Below, piece by piece: positions 47,003 through 55,888 of a stretch of 64,000 nt of DNA. Numbering within the stretch: the first letter of the stretch is position 1; each line of letters begins with the position of its first letter. The notes beneath the pieces are model-generated. The model had not been told where the DNA came from. It was given only the letters and a program-made list of their open reading frames with translations, and made no database searches. Both the position numbers and the translations under genes were made by a program. This stretch comes from Pseudooceanicola spongiae. Its GTDB lineage: Bacteria; Pseudomonadota; Alphaproteobacteria; Rhodobacterales; Rhodobacteraceae. The DNA lies in assembly GCF_014899185.1 (NCBI RefSeq), contig NZ_CP045201.1, positions 2,650,501-2,714,500 of the forward strand. Reading direction: 5' to 3'.

Positions 47003-47836
47003 ATGACAAAACCCTGCATCATCTGCGTCGCCATCACCGGCTCGCTGCCCCGCAAGGCCGATAACCCGGCCGTTCCCGTCACCATTTCCGAACAGATCGA
47101 ATCTACCCACGCGGCGTTCGAGGCCGGGGCAACCATCTGCCACGCCCATGTGCGCAACGAAGACGAGAGCCCCTCCTCGGACCCCGACAAGTTCGCCGCC
47201 CTCAAGGAAGGCTTGGAAAAGCACTGCCCCGGCATGATCATCCAGTTTTCCACCGGCGGGCGCTCCGGCGCGGGGGCGACGCGCGGCGGCATGTTGCCAA
47301 TGAAACCCGACATGGCCTCGCTCACCGTCGGGTCGAACAACTTCCCGACCCGCGTCTATGAGAACCCGCCAGACCTCGTCGACTGGCTTGCCTCCGAGAT
47401 GAAGACCTACGCCATCCGCCCCGAGATCGAGGCCTTCGACCTCTCCCATATCCACCACGCCGCGCTGATGTACCGCGACGGTCGCCTCACCCAGTCGCCC
47501 TATGTGCAGTTTGTCATGGGCGTGAAGAACGCCATGCCGGTCGACCGCGATGTCTTTGACTACTACCGCGCCACCGTGGCCCGCCTGCTGCCCGACAGCG
47601 AATTCTGCGCCGCCGGCATTGGCCAGCACCAGCTGACACTGAACAAATGGTGTGTCGAGACCGGCGGCCACGCCCGCTGCGGACTGGAGGATAACATCCG
47701 CCTCGACCGCGACACCCTCGCCCCCTCGAACGCCGCGCTGGTGAAACGCGTCACGGACCTCTGCGAACAGGCCGAACGCCCCGTCGCCACATGGTCACAG
47801 GCGCGTGAAATCCTCGACCTGCCCCTGCCCGGCTGA
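47003..47836 (+). CDS. BKACE-family beta-keto acid cleavage enzyme
   Basis: A 277-residue TIM-barrel enzyme of the family founded by the 3-keto-5-aminohexanoate cleavage enzyme. It needs zinc, bound through 'ICHAHVRN' (HxH) and later histidines. 'FSTGGRSGAGATRGG' and 'GHARCGLEDNIRLDR' are strong family blocks, the last carrying residues for acetyl-CoA binding. Such enzymes condense a beta-keto acid with acetyl-CoA to give acetoacetate plus a new CoA ester. No kce/kdd neighbour is present, so the substrate is unknown. It is divergent from the TRIC gene. Confidence 0.9.
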   Translation: MTKPCIICVAITGSLPRKADNPAVPVTISEQIESTHAAFEAGATICHAHVRNEDESPSSDPDKFAALKEGLEKHCPGMIIQFSTGGRSGAGATRGGMLPMKPDMASLTVGSNNFPTRVYENPPDLVDWLASEMKTYAIRPEIEAFDLSHIHHAALMYRDGRLTQSPYVQFVMGVKNAMPVDRDVFDYYRATVARLLPDSEFCAAGIGQHQLTLNKWCVETGGHARCGLEDNIRLDRDTLAPSNAALVKRVTDLCEQAERPVATWSQAREILDLPLPG

Positions 47837-47849
47837 GGCGGTTTTTCGC

Positions 47850-47893
47850 ACCGTTCAGTTACCGTTCAGATACCGACGCAATACCGACGTTCC
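47850..47893 (+). repeat. Four-unit 11-bp tandem repeat, copy 2
   Basis: ACCGTTCAGTT, ACCGTTCAGAT, ACCGACGCAAT, ACCGACGTTCC head to tail, period exactly 11, 13 bases after a stop codon. It differs from the 24240-24283 copy at only a few bases, and the flank TTTCGC is shared. Confidence 0.75.
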
Positions 47894-47935
47894 GATTTCG
47901 CCATTTCAAAGCCCTGGCGCAATCTTCAGAAACCA

Positions 47936-47972
47936 AAAAGCCCCCGGCGCAAATCTGCACCGGGGGCTTTCG
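47936..47972. terminator. Bidirectional terminator
   Basis: AAAAAGCCCCCGG and CCGGGGGCTTT form a strong stem with T-tracts on both strands, between the convergent BKACE and amidohydrolase genes. Confidence 0.85.
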
Positions 47973-47981
47973 TTTGCCGCC

Positions 47982-48854
47982 TCAGACGAGGCCCAGAAGC
48001 CGCGCCGCATTGCCCTTGATGATATCCTCGCGCAGCTCGTCCTTGATGGCGATCTGCTCAAAATCCGACAGCCAGCGCTCCGGTGTGATCATCGGCCAGT
48101 CGGACCCGAAAAGGACCTTCTTCTTCAGGATCGAATTGCAATATTTCACAAGGATTTCAGGGAAGTACTTGGGCGACCAACCCGACAGATCGATATAGAC
48201 GTTTGGCTTGTGCTGCGCCACGGCCAGCGCCTCTTCCTGCCAGGGAAAGCTCGGGTGGGCGAGGATGATCTTCATCTCGGGAAAGTCCACCGCCACGTCA
48301 TCCATATACATCGGATTGGAGTATTTCAGCCGCATCCCGTTGCCCCCCGGCATGCCGGAGCCAACGCCCGTCTGCCCGGTGTGGAACAGGGCGATCCCGC
48401 CCTCCTCCGCAATCGCCTCATAGAGACCATAAGCCATTCTTTCGTTTGGATAAAAACCCTGCATGGTGGGGTGAAACTTGAACCCCTTGATGCCGAAATC
48501 CCGCATCAAACGCTTCGCCTCACGCACCCCCATCTTGCCCTTGTGTGGGTCGATCGAGGCGAAGGGGATCAGCACATCGTCGTTCTCTGCTGCCAGCGCG
48601 GCGACTTCCTCGTTCTTGTAGCGGCGATAGCCCGTCTCGCGCTCGGCATCGACGGGAAAGATCACAGCCGCAATGTTCTGTTCTCTATAGTGTTTTGCCG
48701 TTTCCGCCACTGTCGGCGGGTGGTTCCAGGGCGCGCGAAAGTACTTCGCCATGGTGCTCTGCAGATCGTCATATCCGTCGTCGGAATGGCAGCCGCAGGG
48801 CTCCTCCGCATGGGTGTGGATGTCGATCGCGCGGACCTTGCTGATATCAACCAT
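47982..48854 (-). CDS. Amidohydrolase-2 family hydrolase/decarboxylase
   Basis: A 290-residue metal-dependent TIM-barrel protein. 'AIDIHTHAEEPCG' gives the first metal ligands, 'GFKFHPTMQGFYP' and 'LAHPSFPWQEEAL' the middle ones, and 'VLFGSDWPMITPERW' the catalytic aspartate. Family members act in aromatic catabolism as decarboxylases or hydratases. It is the last gene of the ferulate unit, 11 bases after the feruloyl-CoA synthase stop, so it probably handles a ferulate-pathway intermediate; which one is open. AAGGAG precedes the ATG. Confidence 0.82.
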   Translation of the reverse strand: MVDISKVRAIDIHTHAEEPCGCHSDDGYDDLQSTMAKYFRAPWNHPPTVAETAKHYREQNIAAVIFPVDAERETGYRRYKNEEVAALAAENDDVLIPFASIDPHKGKMGVREAKRLMRDFGIKGFKFHPTMQGFYPNERMAYGLYEAIAEEGGIALFHTGQTGVGSGMPGGNGMRLKYSNPMYMDDVAVDFPEMKIILAHPSFPWQEEALAVAQHKPNVYIDLSGWSPKYFPEILVKYCNSILKKKVLFGSDWPMITPERWLSDFEQIAIKDELREDIIKGNAARLLGLV

Positions 48855-48865
48855 ATGATTCTCCT

Positions 48866-50656
48866 TCAGATTTCCACGACAGCCGGATCGGCCCCGGCAT
48901 AGAGCCGCTCAACCAGATCCGCGCGCCGGGTCAACAGCTTGCGAATATTGATGTTTCCCTTGGCCGTCATCTCGGCCTGCGTCAGGCTCGGCGGCTCGGC
49001 CATGACCAGAGCGCGCCCCACACGGGTCGAACTTCCGGTCGATTGTGCCGCGAGGTTAGCCAATCCTTCACGAATTTTCGCCAGCATGTCAGGATCGCTC
49101 ACGACGTCCCCTTCAGCGCCGTTCACAGGCACCACCGGCACCAGCAAGACACCCAATTCGCTCCGGTCATGGCCGGTGATGACAACATCCGACACCAGCC
49201 CCTGCAGCGCGGTCATCACGCCCGCCCGGATCGCCGCCACGCGCACCCATGTGCCCGAGGTCAGCTTGAAGTCTTCCGAGATCCGGCCATCAAAGGCCAG
49301 CCCGCGATCGGGATCCTCCCGATCGACAAAGCGCACTGCATCGCCGGTGATCAGATAGCCTTCGTCATCGAAACTTTCCGCTGTCTTTTCAGGGGCATCC
49401 AGATAGCCGGGCATGATGTTGGGTCCCTTGACGCGCAGCTCATACCGGTTCTCTTCTTCCCGGATCAGCTTCACCTCGACCTCCGGCACCGGTACCCCGA
49501 TGATGCCAGAGCGGCGCACCCGCTCATGCACCAGCACCGTGCAGGGCGAGGTTTCGGTCATCCCCCAGGAGGAGATGAAATAGGGCGCCTCGCCGTTGAC
49601 CTCCAGCCCCATGTCCTCCAGCCCCTGCCAGACCTCCTGCGGCAGCGACGCCCCCGCATAGAACATCAGGTCGAGGCCGGAAAAGAACTGGTCTCTCAGC
49701 ACCTTATCCGCCTTCAGTGCGTCATTCAGCTTGGCGTAGCCAATCGGCACATTGAAGCTCAGCGTGCCGGTCTTGAGCCGCAAATTCTCCAGCGTGCGGG
49801 CAAAATGGGCGTCCGTTGGCTTGCCGTCGTCGATGTAGATCGAGCCGCCGTTGGCCAACATCATGTTGAAATTGTGCGACCCGCCAAAGACGTGGTTCCA
49901 GGGCAGCCAGTCGACAATCACATGCACCTTCTGCGTCAGCAGCGGAAAGGCCGCCGCCAGCTGCGCTTGGTTCACGCACATCATCCGGTGCGTCGTCATC
50001 ACGGCCTTGGGCTGCGAGGTTGAGCCGGAGGTGAACAGCACCTTGGCCAGCGTTTCTGGGCCCACAGCCGCGTGGGCTGCATCGACTCCCTCGGTGCCAT
50101 GCGCCGCCGCGTCGGCAATGATGCCCACGTCGCGCCCGCCCGCGTCGCTTGCCAGCACCGGAATCCCCTGCAGCGCCTCAAGATCGAGAGCGGCCGCGTA
50201 ACGTGCTGCATCATCGACATAAATCAGCGCGGGCCTGGCCGTTTCCACGACATGCGCCAGCCGCTCATGGGCGCCAGGGATCAGGCTGTATTGCTCGGCC
50301 ACCGAAGTCGAGGCGAGGCCGATATATTGCGCCGCCAGCACCAGAAGCCCATGATCGACGCCATTGGCCGACAGGCAGGCGACGATCTGGCCGCGCTGAA
50401 ACCCCTGCGCCAGCAGCCAACCCGCCAGCCCGCGCACCTGCGCACGCGCCTCGGCGTAGGTGACCTCGCGCCAGTCATCCCCCTGACGCTCCGCGATAAA
50501 GACCCGGTCCGGCGCGGCCTCGGCCCAATGGTCCAGCCACGCCCCGGTCGTCTCGGCGTAAGGCGCGAGCGTGTCGAGCGAGCGCATCAGGATCGCGCCA
50601 TCCGCCCGTGTTTCCAGCTCTACCGCGTGGGGTGCAAATCTAGTCAGGTCTCTCAT
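48866..50656 (-). CDS. Feruloyl-CoA synthase
   Basis: A 596-residue AMP-binding acyl-CoA synthetase. The ATP loop is 'LFTSGSTSQPKAVMTTHRMM'; 'WLPWNHVFGGSHNFNMML' and 'YFISSWGMTETSPC' are strongly conserved in feruloyl-CoA synthases, and 'GNINIRKLLTRR' closes the protein. It activates ferulate and related hydroxycinnamates. The following steps fit the crotonase and SDR in the same unit. Its start lies 17 bases inside the marR gene, so translation may be coupled. No MarR ligand but the CoA ester it makes is a likely inducer. Confidence 0.92.
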   Translation of the reverse strand: MRDLTRFAPHAVELETRADGAILMRSLDTLAPYAETTGAWLDHWAEAAPDRVFIAERQGDDWREVTYAEARAQVRGLAGWLLAQGFQRGQIVACLSANGVDHGLLVLAAQYIGLASTSVAEQYSLIPGAHERLAHVVETARPALIYVDDAARYAAALDLEALQGIPVLASDAGGRDVGIIADAAAHGTEGVDAAHAAVGPETLAKVLFTSGSTSQPKAVMTTHRMMCVNQAQLAAAFPLLTQKVHVIVDWLPWNHVFGGSHNFNMMLANGGSIYIDDGKPTDAHFARTLENLRLKTGTLSFNVPIGYAKLNDALKADKVLRDQFFSGLDLMFYAGASLPQEVWQGLEDMGLEVNGEAPYFISSWGMTETSPCTVLVHERVRRSGIIGVPVPEVEVKLIREEENRYELRVKGPNIMPGYLDAPEKTAESFDDEGYLITGDAVRFVDREDPDRGLAFDGRISEDFKLTSGTWVRVAAIRAGVMTALQGLVSDVVITGHDRSELGVLLVPVVPVNGAEGDVVSDPDMLAKIREGLANLAAQSTGSSTRVGRALVMAEPPSLTQAEMTAKGNINIRKLLTRRADLVERLYAGADPAVVEI

Positions 50657-51170
50657 GCCGGTGTCCTCCCTCCGGATGATCCGCAGCCCCCTGCTCTGAG
50701 AATGCCGAGCCGTCGATCCGCCGCAGCAGGTCGATCATCAGCTGGCGTTCCTCAGCACTCAGGGCTGTCAGAAGTCTGTTCTCATGCGCCTCCAGCACGC
50801 GCGTCGCCTCTTTGTGCAGGCGGCGTCCCTGCGGCGTCGCCCGCAGTGCGTAGGAGCGTCGGTCATTCGGCACCCGGTGCCGCGCAATCAGGCCCGGTTG
50901 CTCCAAAGCATCAATGATTACAACGGTATTGGACCGCTCGATGCTGAGGATTTCGGCCAACTGGCTCTGGCGCAGATCGGGGTTGTCACAGATCACCGCC
51001 AGCGCCGAATAGGTCGAAATCCGCAGGCCAAGCGGGTCGAGCACGCGCATCGCATCGGCCTGAATCAGGTGATAGGCCCGCTTCAGACTATAGCCGACAA
51101 AGCCGCGCAGGTTGCGGTCCCCGATGACGGGGACCTCCTGTTCAGCCTCTTTCACGACGCGCAGAGCCAT
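50640..51170 (-). CDS. MarR-family regulator of the ferulate locus
   Basis: A 176-residue winged-helix repressor. 'LRQSQLAEILSIERSNTVVI' is the recognition region and 'RVPNDRRSYALRATPQG' the wing. MarR proteins in hydroxycinnamate loci (CouR, FerC types) bind the CoA-thioester inducer made by the synthetase. Here the gene sits inside the operon, between the crotonase (TGATG overlap) and the synthetase (17-base overlap), so it would autoregulate. Candidate operators are the inverted repeats at 52737-52747 and 56068-56088. Confidence 0.9.
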   Translation of the reverse strand: MALRVVKEAEQEVPVIGDRNLRGFVGYSLKRAYHLIQADAMRVLDPLGLRISTYSALAVICDNPDLRQSQLAEILSIERSNTVVIIDALEQPGLIARHRVPNDRRSYALRATPQGRRLHKEATRVLEAHENRLLTALSAEERQLMIDLLRRIDGSAFSEQGAADHPEGGHRHERPD

Positions 51171-51934
51171 CAGCGAAACTCCGGCGCGCGCTTTTCGAGG
51201 AAGGCACTCAGGCCCTCCTTCGCGTCCTCACTTGTCTGGGCAATCGCGGCCGAGAGGCTCTCGGTAAAGAATCCATCCGCGCGCGACATGTCGTTGATCC
51301 GGGAAATGGCGTTGATCATGATGTAGTTGGAAAGACTTGCGTTTTTCGCAATCTTTGCCGCCAGATCCAGTGCCAGATCCAGCGCCTCGCCCTCGCCCAC
51401 GGCATAGTGGCACAGGCCCAGACGCAGGCCCTCCTCTGCGCCGTACTTGCGCCCGGTCAGCATCATCTCGGTCATACGATCCGCCCCGAGGATACGGCCC
51501 ACGCGCACCGTCGCCCCGCCCCCGACGAAGATCCCGCGCCGCCCTTCGGGCAGCTGAAAGATCACCGAAGGCTCGGCAATGCGCACATGGGTCGAGGTCG
51601 CCAGCTCCAGCCCGCCGCCGATCACCGCGCCGAACATGGCCGAGACGACCGGCAGGCCCGAGAACTGGATCCTGTCCATCACCCCATGCCAGCCGCGCGA
51701 ATGCTTCAGCGTGCCTTCGGCATTGCGCGCGACGTGCTCCGAGAGGTCCAGCCCTGAGCAAAAGTGCCCCGCCGTCCCGGTCAGCACGACGACCGTCACC
51801 CCCTCGGGCGGACTGGAGAAAAAGCCATCCAGCGCCGCCAGCAGCGTGTCGTTCATCGCATTGCGCTTGTCGGGGCGGGTCATCGTCAGCACCGCAATCG
51901 GGCCCTGAAGATCGATGGACAGGACGTCACTCAT
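51170..51934 (-). CDS. Crotonase-family enoyl-CoA hydratase
   Basis: A 254-residue enoyl-CoA hydratase/isomerase protein. 'MTRPDKRNAMNDTLL' and 'GHFCSGLDLSEHV' form the CoA-binding and oxyanion-hole parts, 'GAVIGGGLELATSTHVRIAE' is the family signature, and 'QLPEGRRGIFVGGGATVRV' contains acidic residues in the catalytic area. With the synthetase it can hydrate feruloyl-CoA. Whether it also cleaves the product to vanillin like Ech or hands it to the SDR for beta-oxidation cannot be read from sequence; the neighbouring SDR favours oxidation. Confidence 0.9.
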   Translation of the reverse strand: MSDVLSIDLQGPIAVLTMTRPDKRNAMNDTLLAALDGFFSSPPEGVTVVVLTGTAGHFCSGLDLSEHVARNAEGTLKHSRGWHGVMDRIQFSGLPVVSAMFGAVIGGGLELATSTHVRIAEPSVIFQLPEGRRGIFVGGGATVRVGRILGADRMTEMMLTGRKYGAEEGLRLGLCHYAVGEGEALDLALDLAAKIAKNASLSNYIMINAISRINDMSRADGFFTESLSAAIAQTSEDAKEGLSAFLEKRAPEFR

Positions 51935-51946
51935 GACTGGTCTTCC

Positions 51947-52714
51947 TTATTTTGGCGGCAACCGCACCGCGCCGTCCAGGCGGATGACAGTACCGTTCAG
52001 CATCGTGTTTCGAATGATCTGCTCGGCCAGCGAGGCATAGTCCGATGGGCTGCCGAAGCGCGGCGGAAACGGGATCGTCGCAGCGATGCTGCGCTGCGTT
52101 TCTTCGGGCAACCCGTCGACCATCGCGGTCTGGAACATGCCCGGCGCGATCCCCATGACCCGGATGCCGGACCGCGCCAGTTCTCGTGCGACAGGCAAGG
52201 TCAGCGAGGCGATACCGCCCTTGGAGGCCGCATAGGCCGCTTGCCCGATCTGGCCGTCCTGATAGGCGACCGAGGCGGTGTTGATGATCACGCCGCGCTC
52301 ATTGTCGGGGCCAACAGGCTCCAGCTCAGCCATGGCGCGGGCGGCGTAGGAGAGGGTGATGTAGCTGCCGATCAGGTTCACATCCAGCGTGCGCCGGAAG
52401 GCGTCGATGGAGAGCTTGCCCTCGCGGTTCACCACCCGACCGGCGGTGCCGATCCCGGCGCAGTTCACCAGCACACGCGGCGCCGCACCATTCCAGGCGA
52501 TGAAATCGTCAAAAGCGGCGGCGACCTGGCCCTCGTCCGCGACGTTCACCGGGCAGGCAAGGCCACCGATTTCCTCAGCCACCGCCCGCGCGCCAGCTTC
52601 GTTGAAGTCAAAGACGCCGACCTTGGCGCCCATGCTGGCGAGGTGGCGCGCCGTTGCTGCCCCCAGCCCGCTGCCGGCACCCGTCACGACGGCGCCGATC
52701 CCTTTGATATCCAT
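51947..52714 (-). CDS. SDR, 3-hydroxyacyl-CoA dehydrogenase-like
   Basis: A 255-residue short-chain dehydrogenase. NAD site 'VVTGAGSGLGAATARHL', with D36 region 'VGVFDFNEAG' indicating NAD(H); 'NTASVAYQDGQIGQAAYAAS' carries the catalytic Ser and Tyr-x-x-x-Lys. It resembles type II 3-hydroxyacyl-CoA dehydrogenases (HSD10-like), which fits oxidation of the hydrated feruloyl-CoA. It starts its own sub-unit: an AT-rich promoter-like stretch lies between it and dctM. GGGAGGAGG precedes the ATG. Confidence 0.92.
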   Translation of the reverse strand: MDIKGIGAVVTGAGSGLGAATARHLASMGAKVGVFDFNEAGARAVAEEIGGLACPVNVADEGQVAAAFDDFIAWNGAAPRVLVNCAGIGTAGRVVNREGKLSIDAFRRTLDVNLIGSYITLSYAARAMAELEPVGPDNERGVIINTASVAYQDGQIGQAAYAASKGGIASLTLPVARELARSGIRVMGIAPGMFQTAMVDGLPEETQRSIAATIPFPPRFGSPSDYASLAEQIIRNTMLNGTVIRLDGAVRLPPK

Positions 52715-52736
52715 TCAGTCCTCCTCCCGAGAGTTA

Positions 52737-52790
52737 GTCATGATGACAAATAGCTATAGATCATAACAAAATGAAACACATAATTTCAGC
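52737..52790 (-). promoter_or_regulatory. Internal promoter and operator candidate for the SDR-crotonase-marR-fcs unit
   Basis: On the minus strand an AT-rich run holds TTTCAT/TTGTTA and TATGAT-like elements. Perfect palindrome GTCAT-G-ATGAC at 52737-52747 lies between it and the ribosome site. A GC-rich hairpin follows dctM just upstream. Confidence 0.4.
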
Positions 52791-52819
52791 AGCTGCCCCG
52801 AAGGGACAGCCGTCTCACA

Positions 52820-54142
52820 TCAATGAAAAATCCGCAGCATGAACAGCGTGATACCCGGAAAGATCACCAACAGAGCAACCCGCACGATGTCCGAAGCGAC
52901 AAAGTACATCACCGCCGAATAGGTCTGTGAAATCGGCGTCTCGCGGTCCATCGAATTGATGACGAACAGGTTCATGCCCACCGGCGGCGTGATCAACCCG
53001 ACCTCGACCACGATCAGAATGATGATGCCGAACCAGATCGCCAACTCCTCCGGCGTCAGGCCGAAATCGAGCACCGAGATGATCGGGAAAAAGATCGGCA
53101 CCGTCAGCAGGATCATCGACAGCGAATCCATGATACAGCCCATCACGAGGTAGAGCACGAGGATGATGATCAGCACCGTCCAGGCCCCGAAGCCCTGATG
53201 GACGACCCATTCCGACAGCTCCTGCGGGACCCGCGTCTGCGCCAGAAAGCCGTTGTAGAAGCCCGCGCCCAGCACGATGAAAAAGATCATCGCCGTGGAT
53301 TTCGCGGTGGCGTAAAAGCTCTGCGCCCAGGCCTTACCGCGCAGGCCGCCGTTGACCCAGGCGATCAGGCCCGTGCCGAAGGCGCCAACCGCGGCGCCCT
53401 CCGTCGGCGTGAAGAACCCGAGGTAAATGCCGCCGACCACCGCCAGAAACACCAGCATCACCGGCCAGACGTCGATCAGTGCGCGGAACCGCTCGGCCAG
53501 CGGCATCGGGGGCCGCGTGCCTGCGCTTTCGGGGTGCAGACGCACATAGATCGAGATCGTGAGGATATAGCCGAGCGCCGCCAAAATCCCCGGCACGAAG
53601 GCCGCCATGAACAGCTTGGCAATGTTCTGCTCGGTCAGGATGGCGTAGATCACCAGAATGACCGAGGGCGGGATCAGGATGCCCAGCGTGCCGCCTGCGG
53701 CCAGCGTCGCCGTGGCAAAGCCCCCGGAGTAGCCATAGCGGCGCAGCTCTGGCAGGGCGACCTGGCTCATCGTCGCGGCCGTGGCCAGCGACGACCCGCA
53801 GATCGCGCCGAACCCGGCGCAGGCTCCGATCGCCGCCATGGCGACCCCGCCCTTGCGATGCCCGAGAAAGCTCTCGGCGGCCTTGAACAGCGCCTGGCTC
53901 ATCCCGCCAAGTGTCGCGAAATGCCCCATCAGCAGGAACATCGGCACGATCGACAGCGAATAGCTGGAAAACGTCGAATAGGTCTCGGATTTGAGCTTCG
54001 AGAGCGCGACCAGCATGCCCCCCGTCACCATGTCGAGGCCAAGAAACCCGACCGCGAACATCGCCAAACCAATCGGCATCCGCAGGAAGATCAGCACCAG
54101 CAGAAGCGGAAAGGAATACAGCCCGATTTCAAAGTCGCTCAA
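52820..54142 (-). CDS. dctM: TRAP transporter large permease
   Basis: A 440-residue DctM-type membrane protein with about twelve helices, the ion-coupled transport subunit of a TRAP system. 'SSLATAATMSQVALPELRRYG' and 'GTLGILIPPSVILVIYAILT' are the family signatures. The start is TTG at 54142, overlapping the dctQ stop, with GGGAGG upstream; the longer frame before it is the dctQ gene in another frame. With dctQ and dctP it should import an aromatic acid such as ferulate, given the catabolic genes downstream. Confidence 0.93.
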   Translation of the reverse strand: MSDFEIGLYSFPLLLVLIFLRMPIGLAMFAVGFLGLDMVTGGMLVALSKLKSETYSTFSSYSLSIVPMFLLMGHFATLGGMSQALFKAAESFLGHRKGGVAMAAIGACAGFGAICGSSLATAATMSQVALPELRRYGYSGGFATATLAAGGTLGILIPPSVILVIYAILTEQNIAKLFMAAFVPGILAALGYILTISIYVRLHPESAGTRPPMPLAERFRALIDVWPVMLVFLAVVGGIYLGFFTPTEGAAVGAFGTGLIAWVNGGLRGKAWAQSFYATAKSTAMIFFIVLGAGFYNGFLAQTRVPQELSEWVVHQGFGAWTVLIIILVLYLVMGCIMDSLSMILLTVPIFFPIISVLDFGLTPEELAIWFGIIILIVVEVGLITPPVGMNLFVINSMDRETPISQTYSAVMYFVASDIVRVALLVIFPGITLFMLRIFH

Positions 54143-54729
54143 TGTCCCGCCTCCCCGGTGTCGGGCAGAATGGCACGGGCGCTGGCCAGTTCGACCATCC
54201 GCGCAAGTGCCGTGTAAATCGTGACAATCGCCGCCACAGCTGCCGCCCCGAACGAGGCCGCATAGGCCCACCAGACCGGGAACTGCAGCAGAAATGTCGT
54301 CTCGTTATAGCGCATCTTGCCGAGCATCCCGTCGTAGAGCCGCCAGGCGATCACCACCATGGCGATGGCAAAGATCACCTCCCAGAAGGCGATCAGGACG
54401 CGATTGGCCGTGACCGGCAGAGCCGAGGTGAACACATCCACCGTCGCATGCGAGCCCGTGATCTGCGTCAGTGGCAGAAAGGCAAAAATGGTGAAGGCAA
54501 TTCCCGCCTCGACCAGCTCAAAATCCCCCAGCACCGGGCCAATCCCGGCGTCCAGCAGGGCCTTGGTGCCGCCGGGGGCGAGCGTCTCCAGCCACTCCCA
54601 GTGCAGAATGCCATTGAAGGTGCGCCCGATCACGGAAACCACCGTCAGCAGGATCAACGCCGTCAGCACCAGTCCACCGAGGATGGCCATGATCCGGGCA
54701 AGCGTCATGAAAATCGAATGAATGCGCAC
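54139..54729 (-). CDS. dctQ: TRAP transporter small permease
   Basis: A 196-residue DctQ subunit with four membrane helices. 'ILHWEWLETLAPGGTKALLD' lies in the loop after helix 1, which is longer than in most DctQ proteins, and 'AFLPLTQITGSHATVDVFTS' is the conserved mid-region. It bridges DctP and DctM. The gene lies 124 bases after dctP and overlaps dctM by 4 bases. Confidence 0.9.
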   Translation of the reverse strand: MRIHSIFMTLARIMAILGGLVLTALILLTVVSVIGRTFNGILHWEWLETLAPGGTKALLDAGIGPVLGDFELVEAGIAFTIFAFLPLTQITGSHATVDVFTSALPVTANRVLIAFWEVIFAIAMVVIAWRLYDGMLGKMRYNETTFLLQFPVWWAYAASFGAAAVAAIVTIYTALARMVELASARAILPDTGEAGH

Positions 54730-54853
54730 GAGTCTCTCCCCTCAGAGGCGTGTCGTCTGAGCCCGCGGCCTGCGGGCTGCCGCGCCATCACCTGGCCACG
54801 GACTTGTGCACCCCCTGCGCGAAGGAGCTCCCCTGCGCGCAGGTGCGCTTGTC

Positions 54854-55888
54854 TTACTTGGTGTACTTGGCGATCAGATCGCGGGCCTGTTGCACCATTG
54901 CGGCGCCGTCCATGCCCTTGCCATCCATCTCGGCGATCCAGTTTTCCTCGACCGGGGCGCCTGCGGCCTTCCAGGCCTCAACCTGCTCCGGGCTCAGCTG
55001 GATGATGTTGTTGCCGTGATCGACAGCCATCTTGCGGCCAATCTCGTCACCCTGCGCCATGACATTGCCAGCGAAAGCCGAGAATGCGAGACCGGAGTTA
55101 TCGTCGATCACCTTTTTCAGATCATCAGGCAGCGACTCGTACTTCGCTTCGTTCATCGCAAAGATCATCGTCGCGACATAGAGCGTGGCATCGGGGAATT
55201 CGGTGTGGTTGTTCACCAGTTCCGCGATCTTCAGCGAGGTCGTGACCTCCCACGGCAAGACGGTCGCATCGATCACCCCCTTGGACAGGGCTTCGGGCAC
55301 CGCAGGCACCGGCATCCCGATCGGGGTCGCGCCCAGCTCGCCAAAGTATTCATTGGTAACGCGGGTCGGCGCGCGCAGTTTGACGCCGTTCAGGTCCTCG
55401 ATGGTCTGGATCGGCTCTTTCGAGTGAATCACGCCGGGGCCATGCACCCAGGCCGCCAGAAGATGCATGCCCGCCAGCTCGGTTTCGAGCATGTTTTCCT
55501 CGGCATATTCATAAAATGCCTGCGAGGTCGCTTCCGGATCGCTTGCGATGAACGGCAGCTCGAACACCTCGCTTGAGGGGAACCGGCCCGGCGTATAGCC
55601 CGGCAGCGTCCAGACGATATCGGCGACGCCATCGACCACCTGCTCGGCCAGCTGTGGCGGCGTACCGCCCAGCTGCATCGACGGAAAATGCTGGATCTTG
55701 ATCCGGCCGTTGCTTTCAGCCTCGACCTTGTCCGACCAGACCTTCAGCGCCATTTTCGGCACAATCGCTTGTTCTGGCAGGAAGTAATGCATTTTCAGCG
55801 TCACGTCCTGCGCCAGGCCTGCAACAGTCGTACCCGCAAGGATCGCAGTGGCGGCGAGCCCGCGGAGAGCGGTCTTGAATAGTGTCAT
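54854..55888 (-). CDS. dctP: TRAP transporter substrate-binding protein
   Basis: A 344-residue periplasmic binding protein. Signal peptide about 1-26 (ending 'AGLAQ'). The DctP fold is shown by 'VWSDKVEAESNGRIKIQHFP', 'LNGVKLRAPTRVTNEYFGEL' (with the ligand-binding arginine) and 'PWEVTTSLKIAELV'. The ligand is inferred to be ferulate or a related aromatic acid from the downstream genes. GGGAGG lies seven bases before the ATG at 55888. It heads the transporter unit, with a strong inverted repeat about 180 bases upstream. Confidence 0.92.
   Translation of the reverse strand: MTLFKTALRGLAATAILAGTTVAGLAQDVTLKMHYFLPEQAIVPKMALKVWSDKVEAESNGRIKIQHFPSMQLGGTPPQLAEQVVDGVADIVWTLPGYTPGRFPSSEVFELPFIASDPEATSQAFYEYAEENMLETELAGMHLLAAWVHGPGVIHSKEPIQTIEDLNGVKLRAPTRVTNEYFGELGATPIGMPVPAVPEALSKGVIDATVLPWEVTTSLKIAELVNNHTEFPDATLYVATMIFAMNEAKYESLPDDLKKVIDDNSGLAFSAFAGNVMAQGDEIGRKMAVDHGNNIIQLSPEQVEAWKAAGAPVEENWIAEMDGKGMDGAAMVQQARDLIAKYTK

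Noticed and set aside
53198..54217. 339-residue plus-strand frame
   Set aside because: Antisense to dctM; arginine- and histidine-rich composition typical of shadow frames.
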